From Sorangium cellulosum So ce56 (GTDB taxonomy: Bacteria; Myxococcota_A; Polyangia; Polyangiales; Polyangiaceae): 64,000 nt of DNA. Both the position numbers and the translations under genes were made by a program. A model generated the notes under the pieces. That model made no database searches. It saw only the letters and a program-made list of their open reading frames with translations, and had not been told where the DNA came from. The DNA lies in contig NC_010162.1 of assembly GCF_000067165.1 (NCBI RefSeq), forward strand, positions 186,001 to 250,000. Reading direction: 5' to 3'. Numbering within the stretch: position 1 is the stretch's first letter; every line of letters starts with the position of its first letter. Below, one piece after another: positions 1 to 8,312 of the stretch.

Positions 1-827
1 CTGCCGTCCCCGGTCGCGACGATATCGGAGGGGGCGCCCCCCTCGCGCACCCGGAGGCCCACGCCGGTCCCCACCACGTCGACCGCAGGGTGCTCGACGT
101 TCTGTGGAGAGAAGCGCAGGCCCGCCGCGTCGAACGCCGCCGTGGTGATCGGGAGAGGCCGGTTCGACTGGATGACGGCGCTCGCGCCGCACTCGGACGG
201 TGTCTCGATCTGCCAGCGCGGGCGCGCCGCCTGGACGGTCATCAACAGCGTGACGGGGAGCTCGCGGGTGTCGTCGTACGCGGAGCACGCGTCGAGGCCG
301 CCCTCCGGCACCGCGAGCACGCCCGAGACCTCGAAGGTCGATGTCCCCTCCTCGCTCACGCGGACGGAGAACGTCGTGGGCCCCGTCTGCTCGACGGCGA
401 TCGCACCCTGGACGGCGCCTATCTGGTCAATGGTGATCGCGCCCGGGATCGGATTGCAGCAGCAGCGCGGGTCGACGACCGAATCCAGCGCCATCGTCAC
501 GGAGCTCGGAGTGTCGGGCCCGATCGCCAGCGCGGCCTGGCCCTCCACGACCATGCGCGTCCGCGTCGAGCGCTGGTCGCTCGCGAAGTAAGCGCCGGTC
601 AGCGTCGATACCGTGCGCGCCGGGAGCGAGAGCGCCGCGACCTCGCTGGTGTCCGGCTCGACGGGGCCGGGGCAGAGCGGGTTGGGATTGTCGCCGTCGT
701 CGGGCAGCGGCTCCTCGCCGTCGTCGGGGAGCGGCTCCTCGACGGCCGTGTCCGGCGCGGAGGGCGCCGGCTGGCACGCCAGGCCAGCGCTCATGAACAA
801 GAGAAACGGGAGTAAGCCTCTTCGCAT
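1..827 (-). CDS. Secreted protein, probable lipoprotein, truncated by window edge
   Basis: The reading frame opens at an ATG at 827 and runs out of the window at base 1 without a stop, giving at least 275 residues. The N-terminus (MRRGLLPFLLFMSAGLAC) is a short basic stretch, a hydrophobic segment and a Cys at residue 18, so export and probably lipid attachment are likely, although the residues before the Cys are not an ideal lipobox. A short acidic repeat (EEPLPDDG twice) follows at residues 30-45, then a soluble region with a CCC cluster. Third positions are strongly G/C, which supports coding. I do not recognise a family. It is divergent from the dehydrogenase gene that starts at 1007. Confidence 0.7.
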   Translation of the reverse strand, partial: MRRGLLPFLLFMSAGLACQPAPSAPDTAVEEPLPDDGEEPLPDDGDNPNPLCPGPVEPDTSEVAALSLPARTVSTLTGAYFASDQRSTRTRMVVEGQAALAIGPDTPSSVTMALDSVVDPRCCCNPIPGAITIDQIGAVQGAIAVEQTGPTTFSVRVSEEGTSTFEVSGVLAVPEGGLDACSAYDDTRELPVTLLMTVQAARPRWQIETPSECGASAVIQSNRPLPITTAAFDAAGLRFSPQNVEHPAVDVVGTGVGLRVREGGAPSDIVATGDG

Positions 828-1006
828 GCCGTAGAAGTAACAGACGCAACCTGCGGAGAGGGGCAGTGGCAGGGTTGCGACCGGGTCGATCTGTGAACGG
901 CATTCACAGATCTTCGTCGCCGAGCGTGGATTGTCCGTCGCGCCGGCGAGGGTCACGTTGCGGCGCGTGACGGGGCCTCTTGCCGGTCCCGCAGAGGAGC
1001 AACGCC

Positions 1007-2023
1007 ATGCACGCCGTAGGAGTCCACCGCTACCTTCCCATCGAGCACCCCGAGAGCCTGCTCGATCTCCAGCTGCCGGAGCCGGCGCCGAGGCCGCGCG
1101 ATCTGCGCGTGCGGGTGTGCGCGGTGGCCGTGAACCCGGTCGACGTGAAGGTCCGCGCGCCGAAGCCCCGGGTCGAGAGCCCGCCGCGCGTCCTCGGCTG
1201 GGACGCCGCCGGCATCGTCGAGGCGGTCGGCGCGGACGTCACCGTGTTTCGGCCGGGAGACAAGGTCTACTACGCCGGCAGCATCGCGCGGCCGGGCAGC
1301 AACGCGGAGGTGCACCTCGTCGACGAGCGCCTCGCCGCGCCGATGCCGCGGTCGCTCGGCTTCGCCGACGCGGCGGCGCTGCCGCTCACCTCGCTGACCG
1401 CGTGGGAGGGGCTCTTCGAGCGCCTCGGCGTCGACCCCGAGGGGCGCGACGCGGGGAGCACCGTGCTCGTCCTCGGCGGCGCCGGCGGCGTGGGCTCGAT
1501 GGTGGTGCAGCTCGCCAAGGCCGCAGGGCTGCGGGTCGTCGCGACCGCCTCGCGCGAGGAGAGCCGGGCGTGGGCGCGCTCCCTCGGCGCGGACGTCCTC
1601 GTCGACCACCGCGCGCCGCTCCGGCCGCAGCTCGAGGCCGCGGGGATACAGCACGTGGAGCTCATCTTCGACACGCAGAGCACCGAGGCGTGGTGGGACA
1701 CGATGGCGGACCTCGTGGCGCCGCGCGGGCGCATCGTGGGGATCGTCGAGGCGAAGGAGCCGCTCGATCTCGGGAAGCTCATGTCGAAGAGCGCGACCTT
1801 CGCGTGGGAGCTGATGTTCACGCGGTCCCTCTACGAGACCGCGGACATGGCCGCGCAGCGGGCGATCCTCACGCGCGTGGCGGCGTGGGTCGACGAGGGG
1901 CGGGTCCGCACGACGCGGCGCGAGCACTTCGGCCAGATCAGCGCGGCGAACCTGCGCGCCGCGCACGCCCGCATCGAGTCGGGGCAGGCGGTGGGCAAGC
2001 TGGTGCTGGAGGGGTGGGGCTGA
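1007..2023 (+). CDS. Zinc-type alcohol dehydrogenase-like / quinone oxidoreductase-like MDR protein
   Basis: This 338-residue cytosolic protein belongs to the medium-chain dehydrogenase/reductase superfamily. It has the GroES-like N-terminal half (VNPVDVKVRAPKP, VLGWDAAGIVEAVG) and the Rossmann nucleotide loop GGAGGVGSM around residue 160. These features fit NAD(P)H-dependent quinone or enone reduction. The Cys/His ligands of the zinc alcohol dehydrogenases are not apparent, so the zinc in the family name is historical. The start chosen is the ATG at 1007 with GAGGAG nine bases upstream; an earlier in-frame start at 980 lacks such a site. It converges with the lipoprotein gene ending at 2045. 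The substrate is unknown. Confidence 0.85.
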   Translation: MHAVGVHRYLPIEHPESLLDLQLPEPAPRPRDLRVRVCAVAVNPVDVKVRAPKPRVESPPRVLGWDAAGIVEAVGADVTVFRPGDKVYYAGSIARPGSNAEVHLVDERLAAPMPRSLGFADAAALPLTSLTAWEGLFERLGVDPEGRDAGSTVLVLGGAGGVGSMVVQLAKAAGLRVVATASREESRAWARSLGADVLVDHRAPLRPQLEAAGIQHVELIFDTQSTEAWWDTMADLVAPRGRIVGIVEAKEPLDLGKLMSKSATFAWELMFTRSLYETADMAAQRAILTRVAAWVDEGRVRTTRREHFGQISAANLRAAHARIESGQAVGKLVLEGWG

Positions 2024-2044
2024 CCGCGAGGCGCGCGGGGCACG

Positions 2045-3913
2045 TCAGCGGGCGAGGAGCGCGATCGCGTCCTGGATCCCGGCGCGGGTCAGCCGTACGC
2101 GGACGTCGACGCGGGCCGCGCCGGAGCCGAGCACCTCGGAGGTGACGGCGATCGGGGTCGCGACCCCGCCCCGCGCCGGCAGCGCCGCGAGCGCGGCGAG
2201 GTCCTTGGCGGCCTCGTCCAGCGCCTCCGGCGTGTCGCCGTCCGCCGCGAGCAGCGCCAAGCCAGCCAGCGAGAAGAGCCCGCCGGCCAGCGTCCCGCGC
2301 CTCCGCAGCACGTCCATGTCCGGCGCCGCGCCGAGCGTGCCCTCGTCGCGCCCCGGATCCACCGCGACGCGCAGCCGGGCCACCAGGGCGGCGTCGTCCT
2401 CGCTGACCCCGAGCCACGTCCGCGGGCCGGCGGGGACGACGTAGAGGTGGGTCGTGTGCGCGGGCGGGGCGTCCTTCGTGAGCGGCTTCGAGCGGAGCTC
2501 GACGTGGAGCGTCCCCGCGGGCAGCGAGGCGGGCGCGCGGACGATCGCGTGCGTCGTGTGCTGCTTGTCCTCGTCGTCCTTGCGAGCGCCGTCCTTCGGC
2601 GCGCTCCGCTTGAACCTGTCGAGCTCATCGCCGCGCTGGAGGAGCTCCTTCACCCCGGAGATCCAGGTCTGCGCCGGCTCCTCGACCGAGGCCAGCACCC
2701 ACCCCTGGAGCGCGAGGCGCGCCGCCTTTCGCGCGCGCGGCGCGCCCTTGTCGCGCTGGTAGGCCGCGAGCGCCTTCTCCGCCGCCGCGCCGTTCGCGCC
2801 CGCGCCGACGACGAGGGGGCCGCCCGTGAGGGCCAGCGCCTCGAGGCGATCGAGGACCTGATCGAGCCGCGCCTCGTCGTAGCCCTCGTCGATCATGTCG
2901 TCGCGCAGCGCCTTGAAGACGGCCTCCCGCAGCGGGGCGAGCTCGGCGCGCGACGCGCCCTGCGTGTGGAACGCGACCGCCGTGTCGGCCGGGAGGCGGA
3001 AGAACGCCGGCGGCGGCGCGGCGTCCTGCGCGGCGGCCGGCGCGAGGGCCAGCGTGAGGGGCGAGCGCCGGCTCGCGAAGCGCAGCGTGAGGCCGACCTC
3101 GACGTCCGCGCGGCCCCACGTGAGGTCGACTTTCAACCCCGCGATGTCGTGCAGGAACCCCGCGGCGAGCTCCTCGCCCAGCGCCCCGGCGCGGCCGTCG
3201 TCCTCGTCCGCGTCGCCCGCGGCGCTCGCCTCCTCCACGGCCTGGCGGAGGGTCCGCTCCGAGAGCTCGATCCGGGCGTCCGCGTCGAGCGGCTCCCGGG
3301 CCACGACCTGGACGAGGTAGGCCGCGGCGGCCTCGATGTCCTCCACGTCCTCGCCGCAGAGCAGGCGCGCGCCGTCCCGCCGCTCGCCCGGATCGAACGC
3401 GCAGACCCACGGCGGCGCCTCCTCGTCGGGCTCGGCGTTGCGCGCGCGCTCGACGCGCAACAGGCCCGGGTGCTCCTCGATCTCCTTGAGCACGAAGCGA
3501 TCGGCCAGCCGCGGCACCTCCTGCTCCGCGACCGACAGGGAGGCCACGGCGTGATCGCCCGTGGTGCCCAGGAAGGCGACGTCGATCGGCCTGTCCAGAT
3601 CGACGATCCCGGCGAGGTCCGGGCCCACCGCTGGCTCGAGCATCTTGGTGGGGTCCGTCGAGCCCATGGTGAACACGAGCGCGCTGCTCGGCAGGAGCTG
3701 CGCGGCGTTGGCCCAGGTCCGCTTCGGATGGGCGATCCTCAGCACGAAGGCGAGCTCCGCCGGCGCGCTCGCGGGCTGCGCCGCCGCGACCGCGGGCGCG
3801 GCGACGGCGGGGCGCGGCGCCGCGGGCAGCGGCGCGACAGGAGCGCGCTGGGGAGCCGGGGCGCCGGCGCACGCGGTGAGGAGGGCGATCGGGAGGAGGG
3901 CGGCGCGCTTCAT
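2045..3913 (-). CDS. Large lipoprotein of unknown function
   Basis: A 622-residue protein with a clear lipoprotein signal (MKRAALLPIALLTAC, Cys at residue 15) followed by a Pro/Ala linker to about residue 50. The rest is soluble, acidic and without membrane segments. It contains a KDDEDK-type charged stretch near the middle and an Ala-rich C-terminus. It should sit in the periplasm or outer membrane. I recognise no enzyme motif. Myxobacterial genomes hold many such lineage-specific lipoproteins, and this assignment rests only on the signal and coding bias. It lies 48 bases downstream of the start of nothing else; the next gene upstream (propeller lipoprotein) is in the same direction, so co-transcription is possible. 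Confidence 0.75.
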   Translation of the reverse strand: MKRAALLPIALLTACAGAPAPQRAPVAPLPAAPRPAVAAPAVAAAQPASAPAELAFVLRIAHPKRTWANAAQLLPSSALVFTMGSTDPTKMLEPAVGPDLAGIVDLDRPIDVAFLGTTGDHAVASLSVAEQEVPRLADRFVLKEIEEHPGLLRVERARNAEPDEEAPPWVCAFDPGERRDGARLLCGEDVEDIEAAAAYLVQVVAREPLDADARIELSERTLRQAVEEASAAGDADEDDGRAGALGEELAAGFLHDIAGLKVDLTWGRADVEVGLTLRFASRRSPLTLALAPAAAQDAAPPPAFFRLPADTAVAFHTQGASRAELAPLREAVFKALRDDMIDEGYDEARLDQVLDRLEALALTGGPLVVGAGANGAAAEKALAAYQRDKGAPRARKAARLALQGWVLASVEEPAQTWISGVKELLQRGDELDRFKRSAPKDGARKDDEDKQHTTHAIVRAPASLPAGTLHVELRSKPLTKDAPPAHTTHLYVVPAGPRTWLGVSEDDAALVARLRVAVDPGRDEGTLGAAPDMDVLRRRGTLAGGLFSLAGLALLAADGDTPEALDEAAKDLAALAALPARGGVATPIAVTSEVLGSGAARVDVRVRLTRAGIQDAIALLAR

Positions 3914-3961
3914 GGAGGCGCCGATCGTCGCGCTCGAACCGGGCCCCTGGCAAGCGGGGTG

Positions 3962-5074
3962 TCACTTCGGGAGCTTCATCACCGTGCCTGCGGCGCTGTT
4001 CGTCCAGTAGACGCTGGTCGCGTCCACGGTGATGCCCAGCGGATGATCTTGCCCCGTCGCGAGCGTCTCGGGATCGCCGCCTCCGATGGGCACCTTCTTC
4101 ACGGTGCCGTCGTCGTTCGTCCAGTAGACGCTCTCGGCGTCGATCGCGAGCTTCCGCGGGTTGCGCTGCCCCTCGGCGAGCGCGACGGGGGTGCCGCCCT
4201 CGAGCGGAGCCTTCATGACGGTGCCTCCGTCGTTGGTCCAGTAGACGGCGGCGGCGTCCACGGCGATGTCCTGCGGATTGAGCTGCCCGTCCGCGATCGC
4301 GCTGGGGGCGCCGCCCGCGACAGGCACCTTCATCACCGTGCCTCCTTCGTTCACCCAGTAGACGTGGGTCGCGTCGACGGCGATGCCGAGCGGGGAGTCT
4401 TGCCCCTCCGCGAGCGCGACCGGGGCGCCGCCCGCGACAGGCACCTTCATGACCGTGCCCTGGTCGGCGCTCGTCCAGTAGACGTTCTCGGCGTCGACCG
4501 CGATGCCCATGGCGTATGTCTGCCCATCCGCGAGGATCGTGGAATCGCCCTCGTACGACGCCTGCATGATGATCTCGAGGCCGGAGTCGGTGAAATAGAT
4601 CTGGCCGGCGGGGTCGAGCGTGATGCTCTGGGGGGCAAAGGGGGGATCTCCCTTGAAGAGGAACGCCGCATTGCCGCCGCGGATAGGCACCGTCATCACC
4701 TGTCGAGCGACGGGATCGACCCAGTACGCCGTGGTGTCGTCGACCGCGATGTCCGTCGGCTCGACGCCGCCCGACGCCAGGACGAGGGGCTGGCAGCGCG
4801 ACGCCACGCACGGCGCTCCCAGGCAATAATGGCCGCAAGCGCCGCAGTGCTCCGGATCGGACGTCTTGTCCACGCAGGCGCCGCCGCAGAAGGACAGGCC
4901 GTCCTGGCAGCCGGGCGCGTCGTCGCCTCCGGCCCCCGCCGCGGCCACGGCGTCGCCTCCGCCCCCGCCGGAGGTCCCCGAGCTCGTCGCATCGGAGCTC
5001 CCAGGAGCGAAGTCCCGGGCTTCGGGGCTGCACGCGGACAAAGCAAGCACGCTCATCAGGAGAAAGCGGTTCAT
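3962..5074 (-). CDS. Cys-rich, repeat beta-propeller-like lipoprotein
   Basis: A 370-residue lipoprotein (signal MNRFLLMSVLALSAC). After a Gly/Ala-rich linker comes a Cys cluster (CQDGLSFCGGACVD, then DPEHCGACGHYC) typical of myxobacterial secreted proteins. The remainder is about seven copies of a roughly 41-residue repeat with the core GIAVDATxVYWTNxGGTVMK and VPVAGGAP. This pattern matches NHL/SMP-30-type beta-propeller blades, so a ligand- or surface-binding role outside the cell is likely. The repeats are also recognisable in the DNA with a period near 123-126 bases. The ATG at 5074 was preferred over in-frame starts to 5317 because the signal peptide starts there. Confidence 0.8.
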   Translation of the reverse strand: MNRFLLMSVLALSACSPEARDFAPGSSDATSSGTSGGGGGDAVAAAGAGGDDAPGCQDGLSFCGGACVDKTSDPEHCGACGHYCLGAPCVASRCQPLVLASGGVEPTDIAVDDTTAYWVDPVARQVMTVPIRGGNAAFLFKGDPPFAPQSITLDPAGQIYFTDSGLEIIMQASYEGDSTILADGQTYAMGIAVDAENVYWTSADQGTVMKVPVAGGAPVALAEGQDSPLGIAVDATHVYWVNEGGTVMKVPVAGGAPSAIADGQLNPQDIAVDAAAVYWTNDGGTVMKAPLEGGTPVALAEGQRNPRKLAIDAESVYWTNDDGTVKKVPIGGGDPETLATGQDHPLGITVDATSVYWTNSAAGTVMKLPK

Positions 5075-5162
5075 GGCGCGTAGTGTACACGGAACGCGGG
5101 AGCACGTCGGCAAGCCTGCCTCGGAGCGCTCGTGCTGTTCGCTGCTGTCGGGCGCTGTCGTA

Positions 5163-5585
5163 TCAGCGGGCCAGTGCGACGAGCGACTCGGGCATTCCGA
5201 GGTCGACGAGGGCCGGCCGCACGAGGGAGAAGAGCTCGATCCAGACGCGATCGAACGCCGCCTCGGGCGGCGTCGCGGCCCTCCTCGATAACGACCGGCG
5301 ACGTTCGATGAGCCCATCTCTGGTGCGGCACCGGATGTGCCGGACAGGAGCGTCGTCGAGCGCCCACCGCTGGAGCTCCTCGGGGAGCTCGCGGAGCGCG
5401 CCGCTGAGCCTCTCGAAGGCTTCCGGGGTCAACGGGAGATCGCGGCGTGCCCCGGTCCGCTCCTCGGGGCCCGACGGCCCGATCCAGTGGCACCTCACCG
5501 CGCCACGGCCGCCCACGTTCAGCGTGGCCTCCCAGCCGGCGAGGGACGCGGAGAAGCCGGGGACGAACGCGAGGTCGATCTTCAT
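5163..5585 (-). CDS. Hypothetical protein, 140 residues
   Basis: A small, probably cytosolic protein starting MKIDLAFVPGFSASLAGWEA and rich in Arg and Trp (ELPEELQRWALDDAPVRHIRCRTRDG). No signal peptide, membrane segment or catalytic motif is visible. It is the last of three same-strand genes; its ATG lies 33 bases beyond the stop of the 195-residue gene, so it is probably co-transcribed with it. Function unknown. Confidence 0.6.
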   Translation of the reverse strand: MKIDLAFVPGFSASLAGWEATLNVGGRGAVRCHWIGPSGPEERTGARRDLPLTPEAFERLSGALRELPEELQRWALDDAPVRHIRCRTRDGLIERRRSLSRRAATPPEAAFDRVWIELFSLVRPALVDLGMPESLVALAR

Positions 5586-5618
5586 GATAGAGCGGGCGGA
5601 CGCCGCGGGGCGCGGGCC

Positions 5619-6206
5619 TCAGCGCGCCGGAGTCATGCCCGTGCCGTCGAGCGCCGGCCAGGCTGGCCGGAGCGGGAGGACGAGCGCGTGGAACGGCGCG
5701 GGCAGCGATACGGAGGTCGCCGCGTGCAAGCAGAACTCCCGGCCGGGCCCGAGCACCATCTGGCGCATCCACAGGCCGGCGCTCGCTTGCTCCAGGATCG
5801 GCGCGAGCCGGGCGAACAGCTCACCGTAGGACACGCCGTCGGGCTTGCCGAACCAGTGGGCGTAGCCGGGCGCGTCCAGCGCAACCCCGCCCCGCAGGCG
5901 ATACAGGCCCCCGGCCCCGCCGCCGGCGACCGCGGCCGCCGCGTCGTGCGGCGCCGAGCGGCTGGCGGAGACCGCGGCCTCGTTCAAGGCGCCGAGCGCA
6001 CCGAAATCCTGCACGAGGTACCAGTCCTCGTAGACGTCGCCGCCGCCGGCCGCCCACGGGGCCCCGGAGAGCCCGACGCTGAACGACCGGAGAAAGCCCG
6101 GCGCGGGCGCCGCGGCGAGCGCCGCGTGGAAGGCGCGCTGCCGGCGCTCGTACTCGCCCGCGGCGGCCTGCGGTTGCCTCCAGTGCCAGAACACGTAGGC
6201 CAGCAT
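5619..6206 (-). CDS. Conserved hypothetical protein, 195 residues
   Basis: The protein starts MLAYVFWHWRQP and contains aromatic-rich stretches (GGGDVYEDWYLVQDFGALGALNEAA, and YAHWFGKPDGVSYGELFARL). It looks cytosolic, without signal or membrane segments. The pattern suggests a ferredoxin-like or dimeric alpha/beta-barrel fold (compare monooxygenase-like and EthD-like proteins), but that is a guess from the N-terminal HWR and the DWYLVQDF segment. The start lies one base after the stop of the YdeI-like gene, which is strong evidence of an operon. Confidence 0.65.
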   Translation of the reverse strand: MLAYVFWHWRQPQAAAGEYERRQRAFHAALAAAPAPGFLRSFSVGLSGAPWAAGGGDVYEDWYLVQDFGALGALNEAAVSASRSAPHDAAAAVAGGGAGGLYRLRGGVALDAPGYAHWFGKPDGVSYGELFARLAPILEQASAGLWMRQMVLGPGREFCLHAATSVSLPAPFHALVLPLRPAWPALDGTGMTPAR

Positions 6207-6207
6207 C

Positions 6208-6462
6208 TCAGGCCCTCTCCGACGCCGGGTGCTTCATGTTCATGTAAACACCGCCGGCTTCGAGCTCGTCCAGCATCTGGCGGAGGCGCTTCTCCCTGGT
6301 CTCCTGCCGCTTCGCTTGGTTGATCCACCCGATATAATCGTTTTGCTGGTAGGCAGGGCGCGCCTTGTAAGCCTTCATCAGGCCACGCTCGTTCAGCGCG
6401 GTCATGACGAAATCGGGGATCGGGTGCCTGGGCCGTCTCAGGCCTGACGGGTCGGCGCTCAT
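6208..6462 (-). CDS. YdeI/OmpD-associated family small protein
   Basis: An 84-residue protein whose C-terminal half (RPAYQQNDYIGWINQAKRQETREKR then MLDELEAGGVYMNM) carries the conserved motif of the YdeI / OmpD-associated family. That motif is the Tyr-x-x-Trp-Ile-x-x-Ala-Lys-Arg signature with the following Glu-Thr-Arg helix. Typical family members are longer (about 150-200 residues) with an N-terminal DUF1801/1905-type part; here only the C-terminal module plus a short lead is present. The ATG at 6462 has GAGGA six bases upstream and was preferred to the in-frame start at 6486. It heads the run of three small genes read toward lower coordinates. The family's biochemical role is poorly known. 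Confidence 0.75.
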   Translation of the reverse strand: MSADPSGLRRPRHPIPDFVMTALNERGLMKAYKARPAYQQNDYIGWINQAKRQETREKRLRQMLDELEAGGVYMNMKHPASERA

Positions 6463-6624
6463 GGCTTCCTCGTTATACCGATGCACGGCGTGGAGGTGAA
6501 GCAGAGGGGCGAGCCCCTCGCCGCTCGGGGCTCGCCCTGGGCGATCACGGGCTGAGCGCGGCCCTCGTGGTCGATGAAACTTTCACCGCCGTGGGGCGTC
6601 TCAGCTCGCCGGAGGTTCCGCCCG

Positions 6625-7533
6625 ATGCCCAGACGTCGTGGTCTCTTCCTTGCGTTCTCCCTTCTTTGCCCGGCGCTGCTCTCCGCCGGGTGTGCCCAGC
6701 CGATCGACGCTCCGGACGCGACCGCGTACGTGCTGCTCGATCCCGCGGCGCGCGCTCGCTGGACCGTGGCCAGCGACGGCTGGCAAGGGGCGCCGATCCT
6801 GCCGGTCGCCCTCGACGTGGAAGAGACGGCCGTGCTGCGCGGCCCGGAGGGCGCGCAGCGGATCGCGCTGCGCGGGGGCATGCTCGCGCACGTCCGCGGC
6901 GCCGAGGGCGAGATCCGCTGGCTCGCGCTGGGGGAGGAGGCGCGGGACGACCGCCTGACGCTGCACGCGAGCAAAGCGGCCGCGGCGGCGCTCGCGGCGC
7001 TCGTCGGCGGCGAGATCTCCCCGCGCCGCGACGGCATGTGGACGCTCACGGCGCCGGATCTGCTGGAGCGTGGCTCCTTCCTCGATCCGCCCGAGGGCGT
7101 GATCGAGGCCCTGCCCGACGCGCGGCGCGATCCCGGCGATGCCGCCGCGTTCGCGCCCTCGGCGGCGCAGGACGCCCTGGACGCGCTCGCCGCGGTGCCA
7201 GCGGCCGCCAGAGGCGGCGCGCTGGAGCCTGGCAGCGCGGAGGCGGAGCTGGTCGGCCTCTACGCCGCGGGGCTGCGGACGCTCCTCCTGGACGCGTCCG
7301 GGGGCTTCACGCTCGAGGACCGCTGCACCGGGGAGGTGGTCGCGACGGGCGAGTACTCGGCCGCGGGCGATCGCGTGATGCTGCGATCCGCGGGGGCGGC
7401 GCCGATCGTGCTGGGCCGGGATCGAGACAGGCTGATGCAGCTGGGCTGGGAGGCCTTCGCGCCGCTCGAGCCCGAGCCCTCGGGGCGCGGCGAGGCGGAG
7501 AGCGAGCTGCTCGGGAACGGCGGTGAGCAGTGA
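6625..7533 (+). CDS. Lipoprotein, first gene of the MNIO cluster
   Basis: A 302-residue protein with signal and lipobox MPRRRGLFLAFSLLCP..LLSAGC, Cys at residue 23. The mature part has no recognised domain. A C-terminal segment (LLLDASGGFTLEDRCTGEVVATGEYSAAGDRVML) resembles the small beta-barrel seen in lipocalin-like and META-type domains. The ATG at 6625 has GGAGG ten bases upstream. Its stop overlaps the GTG/ATG start of the next gene (7530 or 7536), so it is translationally coupled to the signal-bearing protein and the MNIO enzyme. A periplasmic accessory role in the same process is an inference from this coupling. Confidence 0.75.
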   Translation: MPRRRGLFLAFSLLCPALLSAGCAQPIDAPDATAYVLLDPAARARWTVASDGWQGAPILPVALDVEETAVLRGPEGAQRIALRGGMLAHVRGAEGEIRWLALGEEARDDRLTLHASKAAAAALAALVGGEISPRRDGMWTLTAPDLLERGSFLDPPEGVIEALPDARRDPGDAAAFAPSAAQDALDALAAVPAAARGGALEPGSAEAELVGLYAAGLRTLLLDASGGFTLEDRCTGEVVATGEYSAAGDRVMLRSAGAAPIVLGRDRDRLMQLGWEAFAPLEPEPSGRGEAESELLGNGGEQ

Positions 7534-8312
7534 CCATGAAGCGCAGGCATTGGCTGGGAGCGACTGCAGCAGGGCTCGCGGCCACCGCGTGGCCCGCGTT
7601 CATCCGCGACGCGTTCGGCGACGGCGCCGCGTGCGACGAGACGGGCAAGCCGGTGGCCGCCGCGGGGTCGCTGGTCCAGGTCTCGGCCGCGTTCCGCCGC
7701 GCCCGGCAGGCGAGCAGGGCGCTGCTCGTCCTCGTCATCCCTGCCGACGACAGCGCCAAGTGGGAGCGCGGCCACGCGTTCGGCGAGCTGCTCAACTTCG
7801 GCGCGGACGGGGATCTCGCCCCGCTCGCGGGCGTCGAGGTCGTCTGCGCGACCATGGCCGATCTGAAGAAGCTCGTGCCCGGCGCCGGCGACGGGGAGCC
7901 GCTCATGGTCGTGGTCAGGACCGACAAGGTGCCTGTCGTCGCGACGCAGCTCGACGTCGTGATCCCGAGCTACGACGGAATGCGCCGCATGGCGGGCGGC
8001 GGACGGGAGGAGCAGCTGAAGCACGACGACAAGGTCGCCGCGCAGCGGATCGGCGCGCTCGGGGCGCTGCTTCGGAAGGGCCTTGGCGCCGAAGCGCGCG
8101 ACGTGGAGGCCCGGGCCGCGAGCGTGCGCGCGCGGCTCGTGAAGGCGCCGCCCGCGGGCGCGCGCTGGGCGATCGCCAGCGGCTGCGGGATCGACGTCGA
8201 GGGGGCCGAGGACAGCGGGCTCATGGCCTGCGGCATGGGGCACGTGCCCTCCAAGTCACGGCGCTTCCTGTACTTCTTCTCCGTCGAGGGGCGCGGGGCA
8301 TCCACGCGTTGA
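7530..8312 (+). CDS. Exported protein with twin-Arg-like signal, MNIO-coupled
   Basis: A 260-residue protein. The N-terminus MTMKRRHWLGATAAGLAATAWPAF has paired Arg and a hydrophobic stretch, like a Tat or Sec signal. The body (RALLVLVIPADDSAKWERG..) contains a thioredoxin-like-looking beta segment but no CXXC. Near the C-terminus is SGCGIDVEG..MACGMGHVP, two Cys-Gly pairs and a His that could bind metal. GTG 7530 or ATG 7536 may start it; both overlap or abut the upstream stop. Its TGA overlaps the TTG start of the MNIO gene. It could be the substrate or a partner of that enzyme; the family is not recognised. Confidence 0.7.
   Translation: MTMKRRHWLGATAAGLAATAWPAFIRDAFGDGAACDETGKPVAAAGSLVQVSAAFRRARQASRALLVLVIPADDSAKWERGHAFGELLNFGADGDLAPLAGVEVVCATMADLKKLVPGAGDGEPLMVVVRTDKVPVVATQLDVVIPSYDGMRRMAGGGREEQLKHDDKVAAQRIGALGALLRKGLGAEARDVEARAASVRARLVKAPPAGARWAIASGCGIDVEGAEDSGLMACGMGHVPSKSRRFLYFFSVEGRGASTR

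Noticed and set aside
2447..5083. 878-codon plus-strand open frame
   Set aside because: It lies opposite two lipoproteins with clear signals and is Arg/Gly-rich low-complexity sequence, a shadow frame.
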